A model generated the notes under the pieces. It saw only the letters and a list, made by a program, of their open reading frames with translations, had not been told where the DNA came from and ran no database searches. The position numbers and the translations under genes are program-made. Shown in pieces: positions 51,928 through 60,604 of a stretch of DNA of 64,000 nt (the first letter of the stretch is position 1; each line of letters opens with the position of its first letter). The stretch comes from Rhodopseudomonas palustris (GTDB lineage Bacteria > Pseudomonadota > Alphaproteobacteria > Rhizobiales > Xanthobacteraceae): NCBI RefSeq assembly GCF_013415845.1, contig NZ_CP058907.1, forward strand, positions 992,001-1,056,000. Reading direction: 5' to 3'.

Positions 51928-53709
51928 TTAGGCAGTCAGCACCGCCTCGGCACCGGCCACAGACGCCGCGCTGTCGACCACGCTGCGCTCCAGCGCAGGG
52001 GCCTGCACCGCGACGGTCTCGGCGAAGAACCGTGCCAGCGCGACGTAGCGCGACGGATCGTTGATGCCTTCGAGATCGCGCGCCGCGAGCGCTTCGGCCG
52101 CCAGCGCGCAGCCGCCGAGCGTGGCGCCGAACAGACGCAGGTAGGGCGTGGCGCCGGCCAGCGCGTCGTTGGTGTCGCTGCCGAGCTTGTCCAGGAGATA
52201 ACGGCTGGTGCGGTCGAGCGCTTCCAGCCCCTCGCGCAGCCGCAGGCCGGTGAGGCCGAAGCCCGGATCGTTCGATGCTTCCACATCCTTGACGATCAGC
52301 GTCAGCTCGTCGAGCAGCGCGAACACCGAGGCGCCGCCGTTAGCGCCAAGCTTGCGGGTGACGAGGTCGATCGCCTGGATGCCGTTGGTGCCTTCATAGA
52401 TCGGCGCAATCCGCGCGTCGCGGTAGTGCTGCGCGGCGCCGGTCTCTTCGATGAAGCCCATGCCGCCATGGATCTGGACGCCGAGCGAGGCGACTTCGAT
52501 GCCGATGTCGGTGGAGAACGCCTTGGCGATCGGCGTCAGCAACGCGCCGCGCGCCGCGGCGGAGGCTTTGACCTTCGGGTCGGTGCTGCGCGCCGCGATG
52601 TCGAGTGCCACCGCGGTCGAGTAACAGATGGTGCGTGCGGCGCCGATCAGCGCCCGCATCGTCAGCAGCGTGCGCTTGACGTCGGGGTGCTTGATGATCG
52701 GATCCGACCCCGGGCCGGCGCTGCCGATCGCGCGGCCTTGTTTGCGCTCCTGCGCATAGGCCAGCGCCTGCTGATAGGCGCGGTCTGCAATGCCGACGCC
52801 TTCGAGGCCGACCGCAAGGCGGGCCTGGTTCATCATCGTGAACATGCACTGCATGCCGCGGTTTTCTTCGCCGATCAGATAGCCGATTGCGCCGCCGTGG
52901 TCGCCCATCGTCATGGTGCAGGTCGGCGAGGCGTGGATGCCGAGCTTGTGCTCGACGCCGCTCGGATAGATGTCGTTGCGGGCCCCGAGCGTGCCGTCGG
53001 CGTTGACGAGGAATTTCGGCACCAGGAATAGCGAGATGCCCTTGGTGCCGGCCGGCGCATCCGGCAGCCGCGCGAGCACGAAATGCACGATGTTGTCGGT
53101 CATGTCGTGGTCGCCGTAGGTGATGAAGATCTTGCTGCCGAAGATCTTGTAGCTGCCGTCGGCGGCACGCTCGGCGCGGGTGCGCAGCGCGCCGACGTCG
53201 GAGCCGGCCTGCGGCTCGGTGAGCTGCATCGTGCCGGTCCACTCACCGGAGATCAGCTTGCCGAGATAGACCTGCTTCAGCGCGTCGCTGCCGTGGGTGT
53301 GCAGCGCGTCGATCGCCGACAGGGTGAGCAGCGGGCACAGCCCGAACGCCATGTTGGACGACGCCCAGATCTCGGTGCAGGCGGCGTTGACCGCCATCGG
53401 CAGCCCCTGGCCGCCGAAATCCTCCGGTCCCGACACCGCATTCCAGCCGGCGGCGATCCAGCGCTGATAGGCATCCGGCCAGCCCGGCGCGGTGGTGACC
53501 TTGCCATGCTCGAGCTTGATGCCGTGCTTGTCGCCGACCCGGTTCAGCGGCGCCAGGATGTCGCTGGCGAACTTGCCCGCCTCGTCCAGAACTTGCGCGG
53601 TGATCTCGCTGTCGTAGTCGCCAAAATGGCCGGCGGCGACGGCGGCCTGCAATCCCGCACCGTGGTTCAGGGAAAGAAGGATGTCGTCGATCGGAGCGCG
53701 ATAGGTCAT
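51928..53709 (-). CDS. Acyl-CoA dehydrogenase, long C-terminal-domain type (593 aa)
   Basis: The FAD-binding flavoprotein has TEPQAGSDVGALRTRAERAA (substrate/FAD region), KIFITYGDHDM, GIHASPTCTM, and the C-terminal GVQIHGGMGFIEETGAAQHYRDARIAPIYEGTN in separate segments. At 593 residues it has the additional C-terminal domain of the DmdC/AcdA-like group. Substrates in this group include acyl-CoAs of medium or unusual chains and methylmercaptopropionyl-CoA; I cannot choose. The ATG at 53709 is used. Confidence 0.9.
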   Translation of the reverse strand: MTYRAPIDDILLSLNHGAGLQAAVAAGHFGDYDSEITAQVLDEAGKFASDILAPLNRVGDKHGIKLEHGKVTTAPGWPDAYQRWIAAGWNAVSGPEDFGGQGLPMAVNAACTEIWASSNMAFGLCPLLTLSAIDALHTHGSDALKQVYLGKLISGEWTGTMQLTEPQAGSDVGALRTRAERAADGSYKIFGSKIFITYGDHDMTDNIVHFVLARLPDAPAGTKGISLFLVPKFLVNADGTLGARNDIYPSGVEHKLGIHASPTCTMTMGDHGGAIGYLIGEENRGMQCMFTMMNQARLAVGLEGVGIADRAYQQALAYAQERKQGRAIGSAGPGSDPIIKHPDVKRTLLTMRALIGAARTICYSTAVALDIAARSTDPKVKASAAARGALLTPIAKAFSTDIGIEVASLGVQIHGGMGFIEETGAAQHYRDARIAPIYEGTNGIQAIDLVTRKLGANGGASVFALLDELTLIVKDVEASNDPGFGLTGLRLREGLEALDRTSRYLLDKLGSDTNDALAGATPYLRLFGATLGGCALAAEALAARDLEGINDPSRYVALARFFAETVAVQAPALERSVVDSAASVAGAEAVLTA

Positions 53710-53923
53710 GTTGATGTCCCGGCTGACGGAAGGATGCCGGCCTTTTTCCACGAAAACCCATTCCCCTCAACCGTCCGTCGCGTCGCGCCGGCTCTGCAGC
53801 CGGACCGGCCACACGCCGCGCACGACGCTTTCGGCGGTTGAAATGCCGCTTGGGTGTCGATAGACCGGCGGAGCCGAAGCGAATCCGCCATCCGGCCGCC
53901 CTGCGCGGCCCGGAACCGGCTGT

Positions 53924-53998
53924 TGGGGCGTAGCCAAGCGGTAAGGCAGGGGATTTTGATTCCCCCATGCGGAGGTTCGATCCCTCCCGCCCCAGCCA
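53924..53998 (+). tRNA. tRNA-Gln (TTG)
   Basis: Acceptor TGGGGCG pairs with CGCCCCA; the D-arm holds AGCCAAGCGGTAAGGC; the anticodon loop TTTTGAT gives anticodon TTG; the T-arm GGAGGTTCGATCCCTCC is typical. The CCA end is encoded. It lies 130 bases before the hydrogenase cluster. Confidence 0.97.
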
Positions 53999-54128
53999 AT
54001 TATTTCAACAGCTTAAGTCAGGCGCGACGGCCTATCTCGATGCATGGGTGTCGGACATCCGCCTTGCGGCCGTCGCTCGAACTCCCCCATAGTCGCTGCC
54101 CACAGAGCTGGTTGGGAGGCCGGCGGCG

Positions 54129-55130
54129 ATGGACTCCTTCGACATCCTTTGGCTGCAAGGAGCCAGCTGCGGCGGCTGCACCATGGCGGCACTGGAAGGC
54201 GGGCATTCCGGCTGGTTTGCCGAGCTGAAGCGGTTCGGCATCGATCTGCTGTGGCATCCTTCCGTGAGCGAGGCGACCGCCGAAGAGGCGGTGGCGATCT
54301 TCGAACGCATTGCGTCCGGCGAGCAGAAGCTCGGCGCGTTGGTGCTGGAAGGCGCCGTGCTGCGCGGGCCAAATGGCAGTGGCCGGTTCAATATGCTCGG
54401 TGGCACCGGGCGTTCGATGCTGCATTGGGTGACGGCGCTGGCGCCGCGCGCCGATTATGTGGTCGCGGCGGGAAGCTGCGCGGCGTTCGGCGGCGTGCCG
54501 ATGGCGGGGGGCAATCCGACCGACGCCAGCGGCCTGCAATATGCGGCGGCAGAGCCAGGCGGCGTCCTCGGCACGGCGTTCCGCTCCCGCGCCGGGCTGC
54601 CGGTCATCAACATCGCCGGCTGCGCGCCGCATCCCGGCTGGATTTCCGAAACACTGGCCGCGCTGGCGCTTGGCGGTGTCGACACCGCTGCGCTCGATGC
54701 GTTCGGCCGGCCGCGTTTCTTCGCCGATCATCTGGCGCATCACGGCTGCGCCCGCAACGAGTACTACGAGTTCAAGGCCAGCGCCGAGGAGCTGTCGCAG
54801 CAGGGCTGCCTGATGGAGCATCTCGGCTGCAAGGCGACCCAGGCGGTCGGCGACTGCAATCAGCGCGGCTGGAACGGCAGCGGCTCCTGCACCAGCGGCG
54901 GCTATGCCTGCATCGCCTGCACCTCGCCGGGCTTCGAGTCCTCCCAGGGCTTCATGGAAACCGCCAAGCTCGCCGGCATTCCGGTCGGCCTGCCGCTGGA
55001 TATGCCGAAGGCGTGGTTCGTCGCGCTGGCGGCGCTGTCGAAATCGGCGACACCGAAGCGGGTTCGGGCCAACGCGGCGGCGGATCACATCGTGGTGCCG
55101 CCGCGCAGCGATCCCGGCCGGCGGCCATGA
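54129..55130 (+). CDS. hupU: HupU, small subunit of the regulatory (H2-sensing) hydrogenase
   Basis: HupUV is a soluble [NiFe] hydrogenase that senses H2 and, through a histidine kinase and response regulator (HupT/HupR or HoxJ/HoxA), controls hupSL expression. HupU has 333 residues, begins MDSFDILWLQGASCGGCTMA without a Tat signal (so cytoplasmic), and keeps the iron-sulfur cysteines: GASCGGCTM, AAGSCAAFGG, NIAGCAPHPGW, HHGCARNEYYE, MEHLGCKATQ and the GCNQ-like CTSGGYACIACTSPGF end. It overlaps hupV by four bases (ATGA). Confidence 0.95.
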   Translation: MDSFDILWLQGASCGGCTMAALEGGHSGWFAELKRFGIDLLWHPSVSEATAEEAVAIFERIASGEQKLGALVLEGAVLRGPNGSGRFNMLGGTGRSMLHWVTALAPRADYVVAAGSCAAFGGVPMAGGNPTDASGLQYAAAEPGGVLGTAFRSRAGLPVINIAGCAPHPGWISETLAALALGGVDTAALDAFGRPRFFADHLAHHGCARNEYYEFKASAEELSQQGCLMEHLGCKATQAVGDCNQRGWNGSGSCTSGGYACIACTSPGFESSQGFMETAKLAGIPVGLPLDMPKAWFVALAALSKSATPKRVRANAAADHIVVPPRSDPGRRP

Positions 55131-56572
55131 CGCGGCGAATTACGGTCGGCCCGTTCAACCGCGTCGAGGGCGACCTGGAAGTGCGGCTCGATCTCGACGA
55201 CGGCGTCGTCCGGTCGGCCGAAGTCACTGCGCCTTTGTATCGCGGCTTCGAACAAATCCTGCGCGGGCGATCGGCGATGGATGCGCTGACCCTGGTGCCG
55301 CGGATCTGCGGCATCTGCTCGGTGTCGCAGTCGATGGCCGCGGTGGCGGCGCTGCGGGCAGCCGGCGGCGTGCGGCCGGCGCGCAACGGCGTGCTTGCCG
55401 CCAATTTGGCGCACGCGGCTGAGAACGCGGCCGATCACCTGACGCACTTCAATCTGTTCTTCATGCCGGACTTCGCCCGCGATGCTTATGCGGGGCGGCC
55501 GTGGCATCCTGAGATCGCGGCTCGCTTCAAGGCGGTGCAAGGCAGCGCGGCGCAGGCGATGCTGCCGGCGCGGGCAAGGCTGTTGCAGATCATGGGCCTG
55601 CTCGCCGGCAAATGGCCGCACAGCTTGGCGTTTCAGCCGGGCGGCACGACCTGCGCGATCGATCTCGGCGAGCGGGTGCAACTGCTGTCGATCATCGGCG
55701 ATTTCCGTGATTTTCTCGAACGCACAATGTTCGGCGACAGTCTCGACAACCTGCTGGCGATCGACAGCGTGGCGGCACTGGAAGCTTGGCGCGACGGCCG
55801 CGGCGGCGATTTCGCCAGTTTCCTTGCGGTGGCCGACGATCTTGCGCTGCATCGGCTCGGCCGGATCGCGCTGCCGCTGATGAGCTTCGGCGCCTATCAC
55901 GGCGAGGATGCGCCGCTGTTTGCGGCCGGCGTGCTCGATTCAGCCAGTGCGGCGCGGACGTCGTTCGATCCTGCCGCGATCACCGAGGATGTGGCCCACG
56001 CCTGGATGCGCGACACCTCGCTGTCGCCGCTGGAAGCCGACACCGACCCCGATGCGGACAAGCCCGCCGGCTACAGCTGGTGCAAGGCGCCGCGGCTTGG
56101 CGGCGGTCCGGCCGAAGTCGGCGCTATGGCCCGGCAGGCGATCGACGGCGATCCGCTGATCCGCGATTGTGTCGCCCGTTTCGGTTCGTGCGTCACAACC
56201 CGCGTCATCGCGCGGCTGCGCGAGACCGCCCGGCTGGCGCTTGCGATGCATCAGTGGGCGCGGCAACTCGATCTTGCCGAGCCGTTTCTGGAGCGGGGCG
56301 AGCGGGGACGGGACGGCACCGGCATTGGCCTCGTCGAAGCTGCCCGCGGCAGCCTCGGTCACTGGATCGAGCTGCGCGGAGACAGCATCCGCCGCTATCA
56401 GATCATCGCGCCGACCAGCTGGAATTTCTCGCCGCGTGATCGCGGCGGCGTTCCGGGGCCGCTCGAACAAGCGCTGGTCGGCACGCCGGTCGGTGATGCC
56501 GGCGCACGCGCAGTGACGATCCAGCACGTCGTGCGTTCGTTCGATCCCTGCATGGTGTGCACCGCGCACTAA
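55127..56572 (+). CDS. hupV: HupV, large subunit of the regulatory hydrogenase
   Basis: HupV carries the NiFe site of the H2 sensor. The 481-residue frame is intact: N-terminal VGPFNRVEGDLEVRLDLDDG, L1 cysteines in RICGICSVSQSM, and L2 cysteines at the very end, SFDPCMVCTAH. The protein stops right after that histidine, so it has no cleavable C-terminal extension and needs no HupD-type protease, as in other regulatory hydrogenases. Strain CGA009 is reported to have a four-base deletion in hupV; here the frame is open throughout, so H2 sensing should work. Confidence 0.95.
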   Translation: MTRRITVGPFNRVEGDLEVRLDLDDGVVRSAEVTAPLYRGFEQILRGRSAMDALTLVPRICGICSVSQSMAAVAALRAAGGVRPARNGVLAANLAHAAENAADHLTHFNLFFMPDFARDAYAGRPWHPEIAARFKAVQGSAAQAMLPARARLLQIMGLLAGKWPHSLAFQPGGTTCAIDLGERVQLLSIIGDFRDFLERTMFGDSLDNLLAIDSVAALEAWRDGRGGDFASFLAVADDLALHRLGRIALPLMSFGAYHGEDAPLFAAGVLDSASAARTSFDPAAITEDVAHAWMRDTSLSPLEADTDPDADKPAGYSWCKAPRLGGGPAEVGAMARQAIDGDPLIRDCVARFGSCVTTRVIARLRETARLALAMHQWARQLDLAEPFLERGERGRDGTGIGLVEAARGSLGHWIELRGDSIRRYQIIAPTSWNFSPRDRGGVPGPLEQALVGTPVGDAGARAVTIQHVVRSFDPCMVCTAH

Positions 56573-56601
56573 CTGCTTGGCTGATCGCACCTGCGGTCAC
56601 T

Positions 56602-56702
56602 CGGTTGTCAGCGCCGCAACCGGCTTATCACCTCGTCGTTTCCCGAAGCCCAGGGGGCTCACCCGAGATCGCGGAGCTTTACCGTTGCTATCAAGCACTT
56701 GA
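56602..56702. promoter_or_regulatory. Inverted repeats upstream of the hupS sigma-54 promoter
   Basis: CGGTTG (56602-56607) with CAACCG (56617-56622), and TCAAG (56691-56695) with CTTGA (56698-56702), lie 27-141 bases before the sigma-54 core. The first is the better candidate for HupR/HoxA-type activator binding, at the usual enhancer distance. A related CAACC...GGTTA pair lies before hupG. Confidence 0.45.
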
Positions 56703-56728
56703 TGCAGTGCGTCATTTCTACGCGTCGC

Positions 56729-56743
56729 TGGCACGGTTCTTGC
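56729..56743 (+). promoter_or_regulatory. Sigma-54 promoter of hupS
   Basis: TGGCAC-GGTTC-TTGC is a full match to the -24/-12 consensus TGGCAC-N5-TTGC, with GG and GC ten bases apart. It lies 65 bases before the hupS ATG. RpoN-dependent hup promoters activated by HupR/HoxA are known in related bacteria. Confidence 0.85.
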
Positions 56744-56807
56744 GATCTCTCGTGAAGTTGCGAAGTCCGCACAGAGACTTCGAGAGGGCGGGACACCGGG
56801 AGCCATC

Positions 56808-57920
56808 ATGGGTGCAGTGACGGAAACCTTTTACGAGGTGATCAGGCGGCAGGGGATTACGCGGCGCAGCTTCGTGAAATTCTGCAGTCTCACGGCCACC
56901 AGTCTCGGCCTCGGGCCGATCGGCGCCACCCAGATCGCGCATGCGCTGGAGACCAAGCCGCGCGTGCCGGTGATCTGGATGCACGGGCTGGAATGCACCT
57001 GCTGCTCGGAGAGCTTTATCCGCTCGGCGCATCCTCTGGTGAAGGATGCGGTGCTGTCGATGATCTCGCTCGATTACGACGACACCATCATGGCGGCGGC
57101 AGGCCATCAGGCCGACGCGATCCTCGAAGAGACTCGCAAGAAGTACAAAGGCCAGTACGTGCTGGCGGTGGAGGGCAATCCGCCGTTGAACGAAGACGGC
57201 ATGTTCTGCATCGACGGCGGCCGCCCGTTCGTCGAGAAGCTGAAGGAAATGGCCGAAGACTCGATGGCGGTGATCGCCTGGGGTAGCTGCGCCTCCTGGG
57301 GCTGCGTACAGGCCGCCAAGCCCAACCCGACCAATGCCACCCCGATCGACAAGGTGATCCGCAACAAGCCGGTGATCAAGGTGCCGGGCTGCCCGCCGAT
57401 CGCCGAAGTCATGACCGGCGTCGTTTCCTACATCATAACCTTTGGACGGCTGCCCGAGCTCGACCGCCAGGGCCGGCCGAAGATGTTCTACTCGCAGCGC
57501 ATCCACGACAAATGCTATCGCCGGCCGCATTTCGACGCCGGTCAGTTCGTCGAGGAATGGGACGACGACGGCGCGCGCAAGGGCTACTGCCTCTACAAGA
57601 TGGGCTGCAAGGGCCCGACCACCTACAACGCCTGTTCGACGGTGCGCTGGAACGGCGGCGTGTCGTTCCCGATCCAGTCGGGCCATGGCTGCATTGGCTG
57701 CTCGGAAGACGCGTTCTGGGACAAGGGCTCGTTCTACGACCGGCTCACCACCATCAATCAGTTCGGTATCGAGGCCAACGCCGACAAGATCGGCGCCACG
57801 GTCGCCGGCGTCGTCGGCACGGCGATCGCCGCGCACGCCGCGGTGACCACCGTGCGCAATCTGTCGCGCCGCAAGGAAGTCCCGAACGGCAACGGTACCT
57901 CCAACGGCAAGTCGGCTTAA
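56808..57920 (+). CDS. hupS: HupS, small subunit of the uptake [NiFe]-hydrogenase, O2-tolerant type
   Basis: HupS passes electrons from the NiFe site through three iron-sulfur clusters to cytochrome b (HupC). The 370-residue precursor carries a Tat signal (ITRRSFVKF, residues 17-25), probably cleaved after residue 46. In the mature numbering cysteines occur at 17, 19, 20, 115, 120 and 149 ([23 protein letters not shown]). Cys 19 and 120 are the two extra cysteines that form the [4Fe-3S] proximal cluster of O2-tolerant group 1d enzymes such as E. coli Hyd-1. The C-terminal helix ([20 protein letters not shown]) anchors it in the membrane. Confidence 0.97.
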   Translation: MGAVTETFYEVIRRQGITRRSFVKFCSLTATSLGLGPIGATQIAHALETKPRVPVIWMHGLECTCCSESFIRSAHPLVKDAVLSMISLDYDDTIMAAAGHQADAILEETRKKYKGQYVLAVEGNPPLNEDGMFCIDGGRPFVEKLKEMAEDSMAVIAWGSCASWGCVQAAKPNPTNATPIDKVIRNKPVIKVPGCPPIAEVMTGVVSYIITFGRLPELDRQGRPKMFYSQRIHDKCYRRPHFDAGQFVEEWDDDGARKGYCLYKMGCKGPTTYNACSTVRWNGGVSFPIQSGHGCIGCSEDAFWDKGSFYDRLTTINQFGIEANADKIGATVAGVVGTAIAAHAAVTTVRNLSRRKEVPNGNGTSNGKSA

Positions 57921-57938
57921 GGCCCAGGACGCAGCATC

Positions 57939-59732
57939 ATGACCAACGTCACGACTCCCAACGGCTTCAAGCTCGACAATGCCGGCCGCCGCGTCGTCGT
58001 CGATCCGGTGACCCGGATCGAGGGGCACCTGCGCGTCGAGGTCAATGTCGACAGCAACAACGTCATCCGCAACGCGGTGTCGACCGGCACGATGTGGCGC
58101 GGCATCGAGGTGATCCTCAAGGGCCGCGATCCGCGCGACGCTTGGGCGTTCACCCAGCGGATCTGCGGCGTTTGCACCGGCACTCACGCGCTCACGTCGG
58201 TACGCGCCGTCGAGAACGCGCTGAAGATCAACGTGCCGGAGAACGCCAACACCATCCGCAACATCATGCAGCTCGCGCTGTATGTGCATGATCATCTGGT
58301 TCACTTCTATCATCTGCACGCGCTCGACTGGGTCGACGTGGTGTCGGCCCTGAAGGCTGATCCGAAGGCCACTTCGGCGCTGGCGCAGTCGATCTCGCCG
58401 TGGCCGATGTCGTCGCCGGGCTACTTCAAGGATCTGCAGATCCGCCTGACCAAGTTCGTCGAGAGCGGCCAGCTCGGCCCGTTCAAGAACGGCTATTGGG
58501 GCCATCCCGCCTACAAGCTGCCGCCCGAAGCCAATCTGATGGCGGTGGCGCACTATCTCGAGGCGCTCGATTTCCAGAAGGAGATCGTCAAGATCCACAC
58601 CATCTACGGCGGCAAGAACCCGCATCCGAACTGGCTGGTCGGCGGTGTGCCGTGCTCGATCAATGTCGACGGCACCGGCGCGGTCGGCGCGATCAACATC
58701 GAGCGGCTCAATCTGGTGTCGTCGATCATCGACCAGACCGTCGCTTTCGTCGAGCAGGTCTATGTGCCGGATCTGGTGGCGATTGCCGGGTTCTATAAGG
58801 ACTGGCTGTATGGCGGCGGGCTGTCGTCGAAGTCGGTGATGTCCTACGGCGATCTGCCCGAATACGCCAACGACTATTCCGACAAGAGCCTGATGCTGCC
58901 GCGCGGCGTGATCATCAACGGCAATCTCAACGAGGTGCTGCCGGTCGATCTGAGTGCGCCGGACCAGATCCAGGAATTCGTCACCCACTCCTGGTACAAA
59001 TACGCCGACGAAGGCAAGGGCCTGCATCCGTATGACGGCGTCACCGAGCCGAACTTCGTGCTCGGCCCCAACGCCAAGGGCACCCGCACCAACATCGAGG
59101 CGCTGGACGAGTCTGCCAAGTACTCGTTCCTGAAGGCACCGCGCTGGAAGGGCCACGCGGTCGAGGTCGGGCCGCTGGCGCGCTACATCATCGGCTACGC
59201 CCAGGGCAAGCCGGAGTTCAAGGAGCCGACTGAAAAGCTGCTGAAGACGCTCGACGTGCCGGTCACCGCACTGTTCTCGACGCTCGGCCGCACAGCGGCG
59301 CGCGGGCTCGAATGCCAGTGGGCGGCGCGCAAGCTGCGTGCGGCGCAGGACAAGCTGATGGCCAGCATCAAGGCCGGCGATCTATCCACCGCCAACACCG
59401 ACAAATGGCACCCGTCGAGCTGGCCGAAAGACGTCAAGGGCGTCGGCTTCACCGAGGCTCCGCGGGGCGCACTGGCGCACTGGGTCAAGATCAAGGACAC
59501 CCGAATCGACAATTATCAGTGCGTGGTGCCGACCACCTGGAACGGCAGCCCGCGCGATCCGCAAGGCAACATCGGTGCATTCGAAGCGGCGCTGCTCGAC
59601 ACCCCGATGGCCGACCCCAACCAGCCGCTGGAGATCATCCGCACGCTGCATTCGTTCGATCCGTGCCTCGCCTGCTCGACCCACGTGATGAGCGAGGACG
59701 GTCAGGAAATGGCACAGGTCAAGGTCAGCTGA
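57939..59732 (+). CDS. hupL: HupL, large subunit of the uptake [NiFe]-hydrogenase
   Basis: HupL holds the NiFe active site that oxidises H2. The 597-residue precursor has [20 protein letters not shown], the L1 pair [14 protein letters not shown], and the L2 pair [10 protein letters not shown]. After that histidine a 15-residue tail ([15 protein letters not shown]) remains, the part cut off by HupD after nickel insertion. It starts 18 bases after hupS and is exported with it as a folded complex by Tat. It is followed by hupC after 16 bases. Confidence 0.97.
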   Translation: MTNVTTPNGFKLDNAGRRVVVDPVTRIEGHLRVEVNVDSNNVIRNAVSTGTMWRGIEVILKGRDPRDAWAFTQRICGVCTGTHALTSVRAVENALKINVPENANTIRNIMQLALYVHDHLVHFYHLHALDWVDVVSALKADPKATSALAQSISPWPMSSPGYFKDLQIRLTKFVESGQLGPFKNGYWGHPAYKLPPEANLMAVAHYLEALDFQKEIVKIHTIYGGKNPHPNWLVGGVPCSINVDGTGAVGAINIERLNLVSSIIDQTVAFVEQVYVPDLVAIAGFYKDWLYGGGLSSKSVMSYGDLPEYANDYSDKSLMLPRGVIINGNLNEVLPVDLSAPDQIQEFVTHSWYKYADEGKGLHPYDGVTEPNFVLGPNAKGTRTNIEALDESAKYSFLKAPRWKGHAVEVGPLARYIIGYAQGKPEFKEPTEKLLKTLDVPVTALFSTLGRTAARGLECQWAARKLRAAQDKLMASIKAGDLSTANTDKWHPSSWPKDVKGVGFTEAPRGALAHWVKIKDTRIDNYQCVVPTTWNGSPRDPQGNIGAFEAALLDTPMADPNQPLEIIRTLHSFDPCLACSTHVMSEDGQEMAQVKVS

Positions 59733-59748
59733 CGCAGGGGAGGCGACG

Positions 59749-60477
59749 ATGACCACGGAAATCGCACGGGTCCAGGGCGCCATCGACTCGGCCGGAGAGC
59801 GCGCCCGGTCGTTGCAGACGGTCTATGTCTATCAGGCGCCGGTGCGGCTCTGGCACTGGGTCAACGCGCTGTTGATCGTGGCGCTATGCGTCACCGGCTA
59901 TCTGATCGGTTCGCCGCCGCCCTCAGTGCCGGGCGAGGCCAGCGCCAGCTTCCAGATGGGCTACATCCGCTTCATCCACTTCGCGTCGGGACAGACGCTG
60001 ATCGTGTTCTTCATTCTGCGTGCCTATTGGGCGATCGTCGGCAACAAATACTCCAAGCAGCTGTTCTACATGCCGATCACCAACCGGACCTGGTGGTGGG
60101 GCATGATTTACGAGTTCAAATGGTACGCCTTCCTGGTCAAGGATCCGAAGAAGTACATCGGCCACAATCCGCTGGCGCATGTGGCGATGTTCACCTTCAT
60201 GCTGTTCATGATCTTCATGATGTGCAGCGGCATGGCGCTGTACGCCGAAGGGCAGGGTATCGACAGCTGGCAGTACAAGATGTTCGGCTTCATGTTCTGG
60301 ATCTTCCCGAACAGCCAGGATCTGCACACCGTGCATCATCTCGGGATGTGGGCGATCGTGGTGTTCGTGATCGTGCATATCTACGCCGCGGTGCGCGAGG
60401 ACATCCTCAGCCGCCAGAGCATGATCTCGTCGATCATCTCCGGCGAGCGCCTGTTCCGCGACGATCTGCCGGATTGA
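59749..60477 (+). CDS. hupC: HupC, cytochrome b subunit of the hydrogenase
   Basis: HupC takes electrons from HupS and reduces quinone. Its 242 residues contain four membrane helices (about 30-50, 70-92, 140-165, 195-215), with haem-ligand histidines in PVRLWHWVNALLI, IRFIHFASGQTLIVFF and HTVHHLGMWAIVVFVIVHIY, spread over separate helices as in Ni/Fe-hydrogenase cytochrome b. GGGGAGG precedes the ATG. A palindromic repeat separates it from hupD. Confidence 0.95.
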   Translation: MTTEIARVQGAIDSAGERARSLQTVYVYQAPVRLWHWVNALLIVALCVTGYLIGSPPPSVPGEASASFQMGYIRFIHFASGQTLIVFFILRAYWAIVGNKYSKQLFYMPITNRTWWWGMIYEFKWYAFLVKDPKKYIGHNPLAHVAMFTFMLFMIFMMCSGMALYAEGQGIDSWQYKMFGFMFWIFPNSQDLHTVHHLGMWAIVVFVIVHIYAAVREDILSRQSMISSIISGERLFRDDLPD

Positions 60478-60502
60478 GGTTGGTTGAAGTGGGTTTCTCC
60501 CC

Positions 60503-60583
60503 GTCATTGCGAGCGCAGCGAAGCAATCCAGAGGTGCGGTGCACGGAGCTGGATTGCTTCGTCGCTTCGCTCCTCGCAATGAC
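60503..60583. repeat. Intergenic palindromic repeat, type E, inside the hup operon
   Basis: GTCATTGCGAGCGCAGCGAA, then GCAATCCA on the left; TGGATTGC and GCTCCTCGCAATGAC on the right, perfect or nearly perfect inverted arms around about 19 bases. It lies between hupC and hupD and, as RNA, would form a long hairpin. Similar elements are scattered in Bradyrhizobiaceae genomes. Confidence 0.85.
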
Positions 60584-60604
60584 GCATTGAAACGTGAGGA
60601 CTCA

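Noticed and set aside
54044..56572. An 842-codon open frame reading as an N-terminal extension fused to HupV
   Set aside because: The part before 55127 is an out-of-frame reading of hupU with no family match. HupV starts at the ATGA overlap at 55127.
56691..56702. FixK-type box upstream of hupS
   Set aside because: The TTGCTATCAAG and CTTGATGCAG stretches do not fit TTG(A/C)-N6-(T/G)CAA. Only an inverted repeat TCAAG/CTTGA is supported.
60539..60604. Upstream start for HupD inside the repeat
   Set aside because: It would translate the palindrome arm. The ATG at 60605 has GAGGA and matches the family N-terminus.
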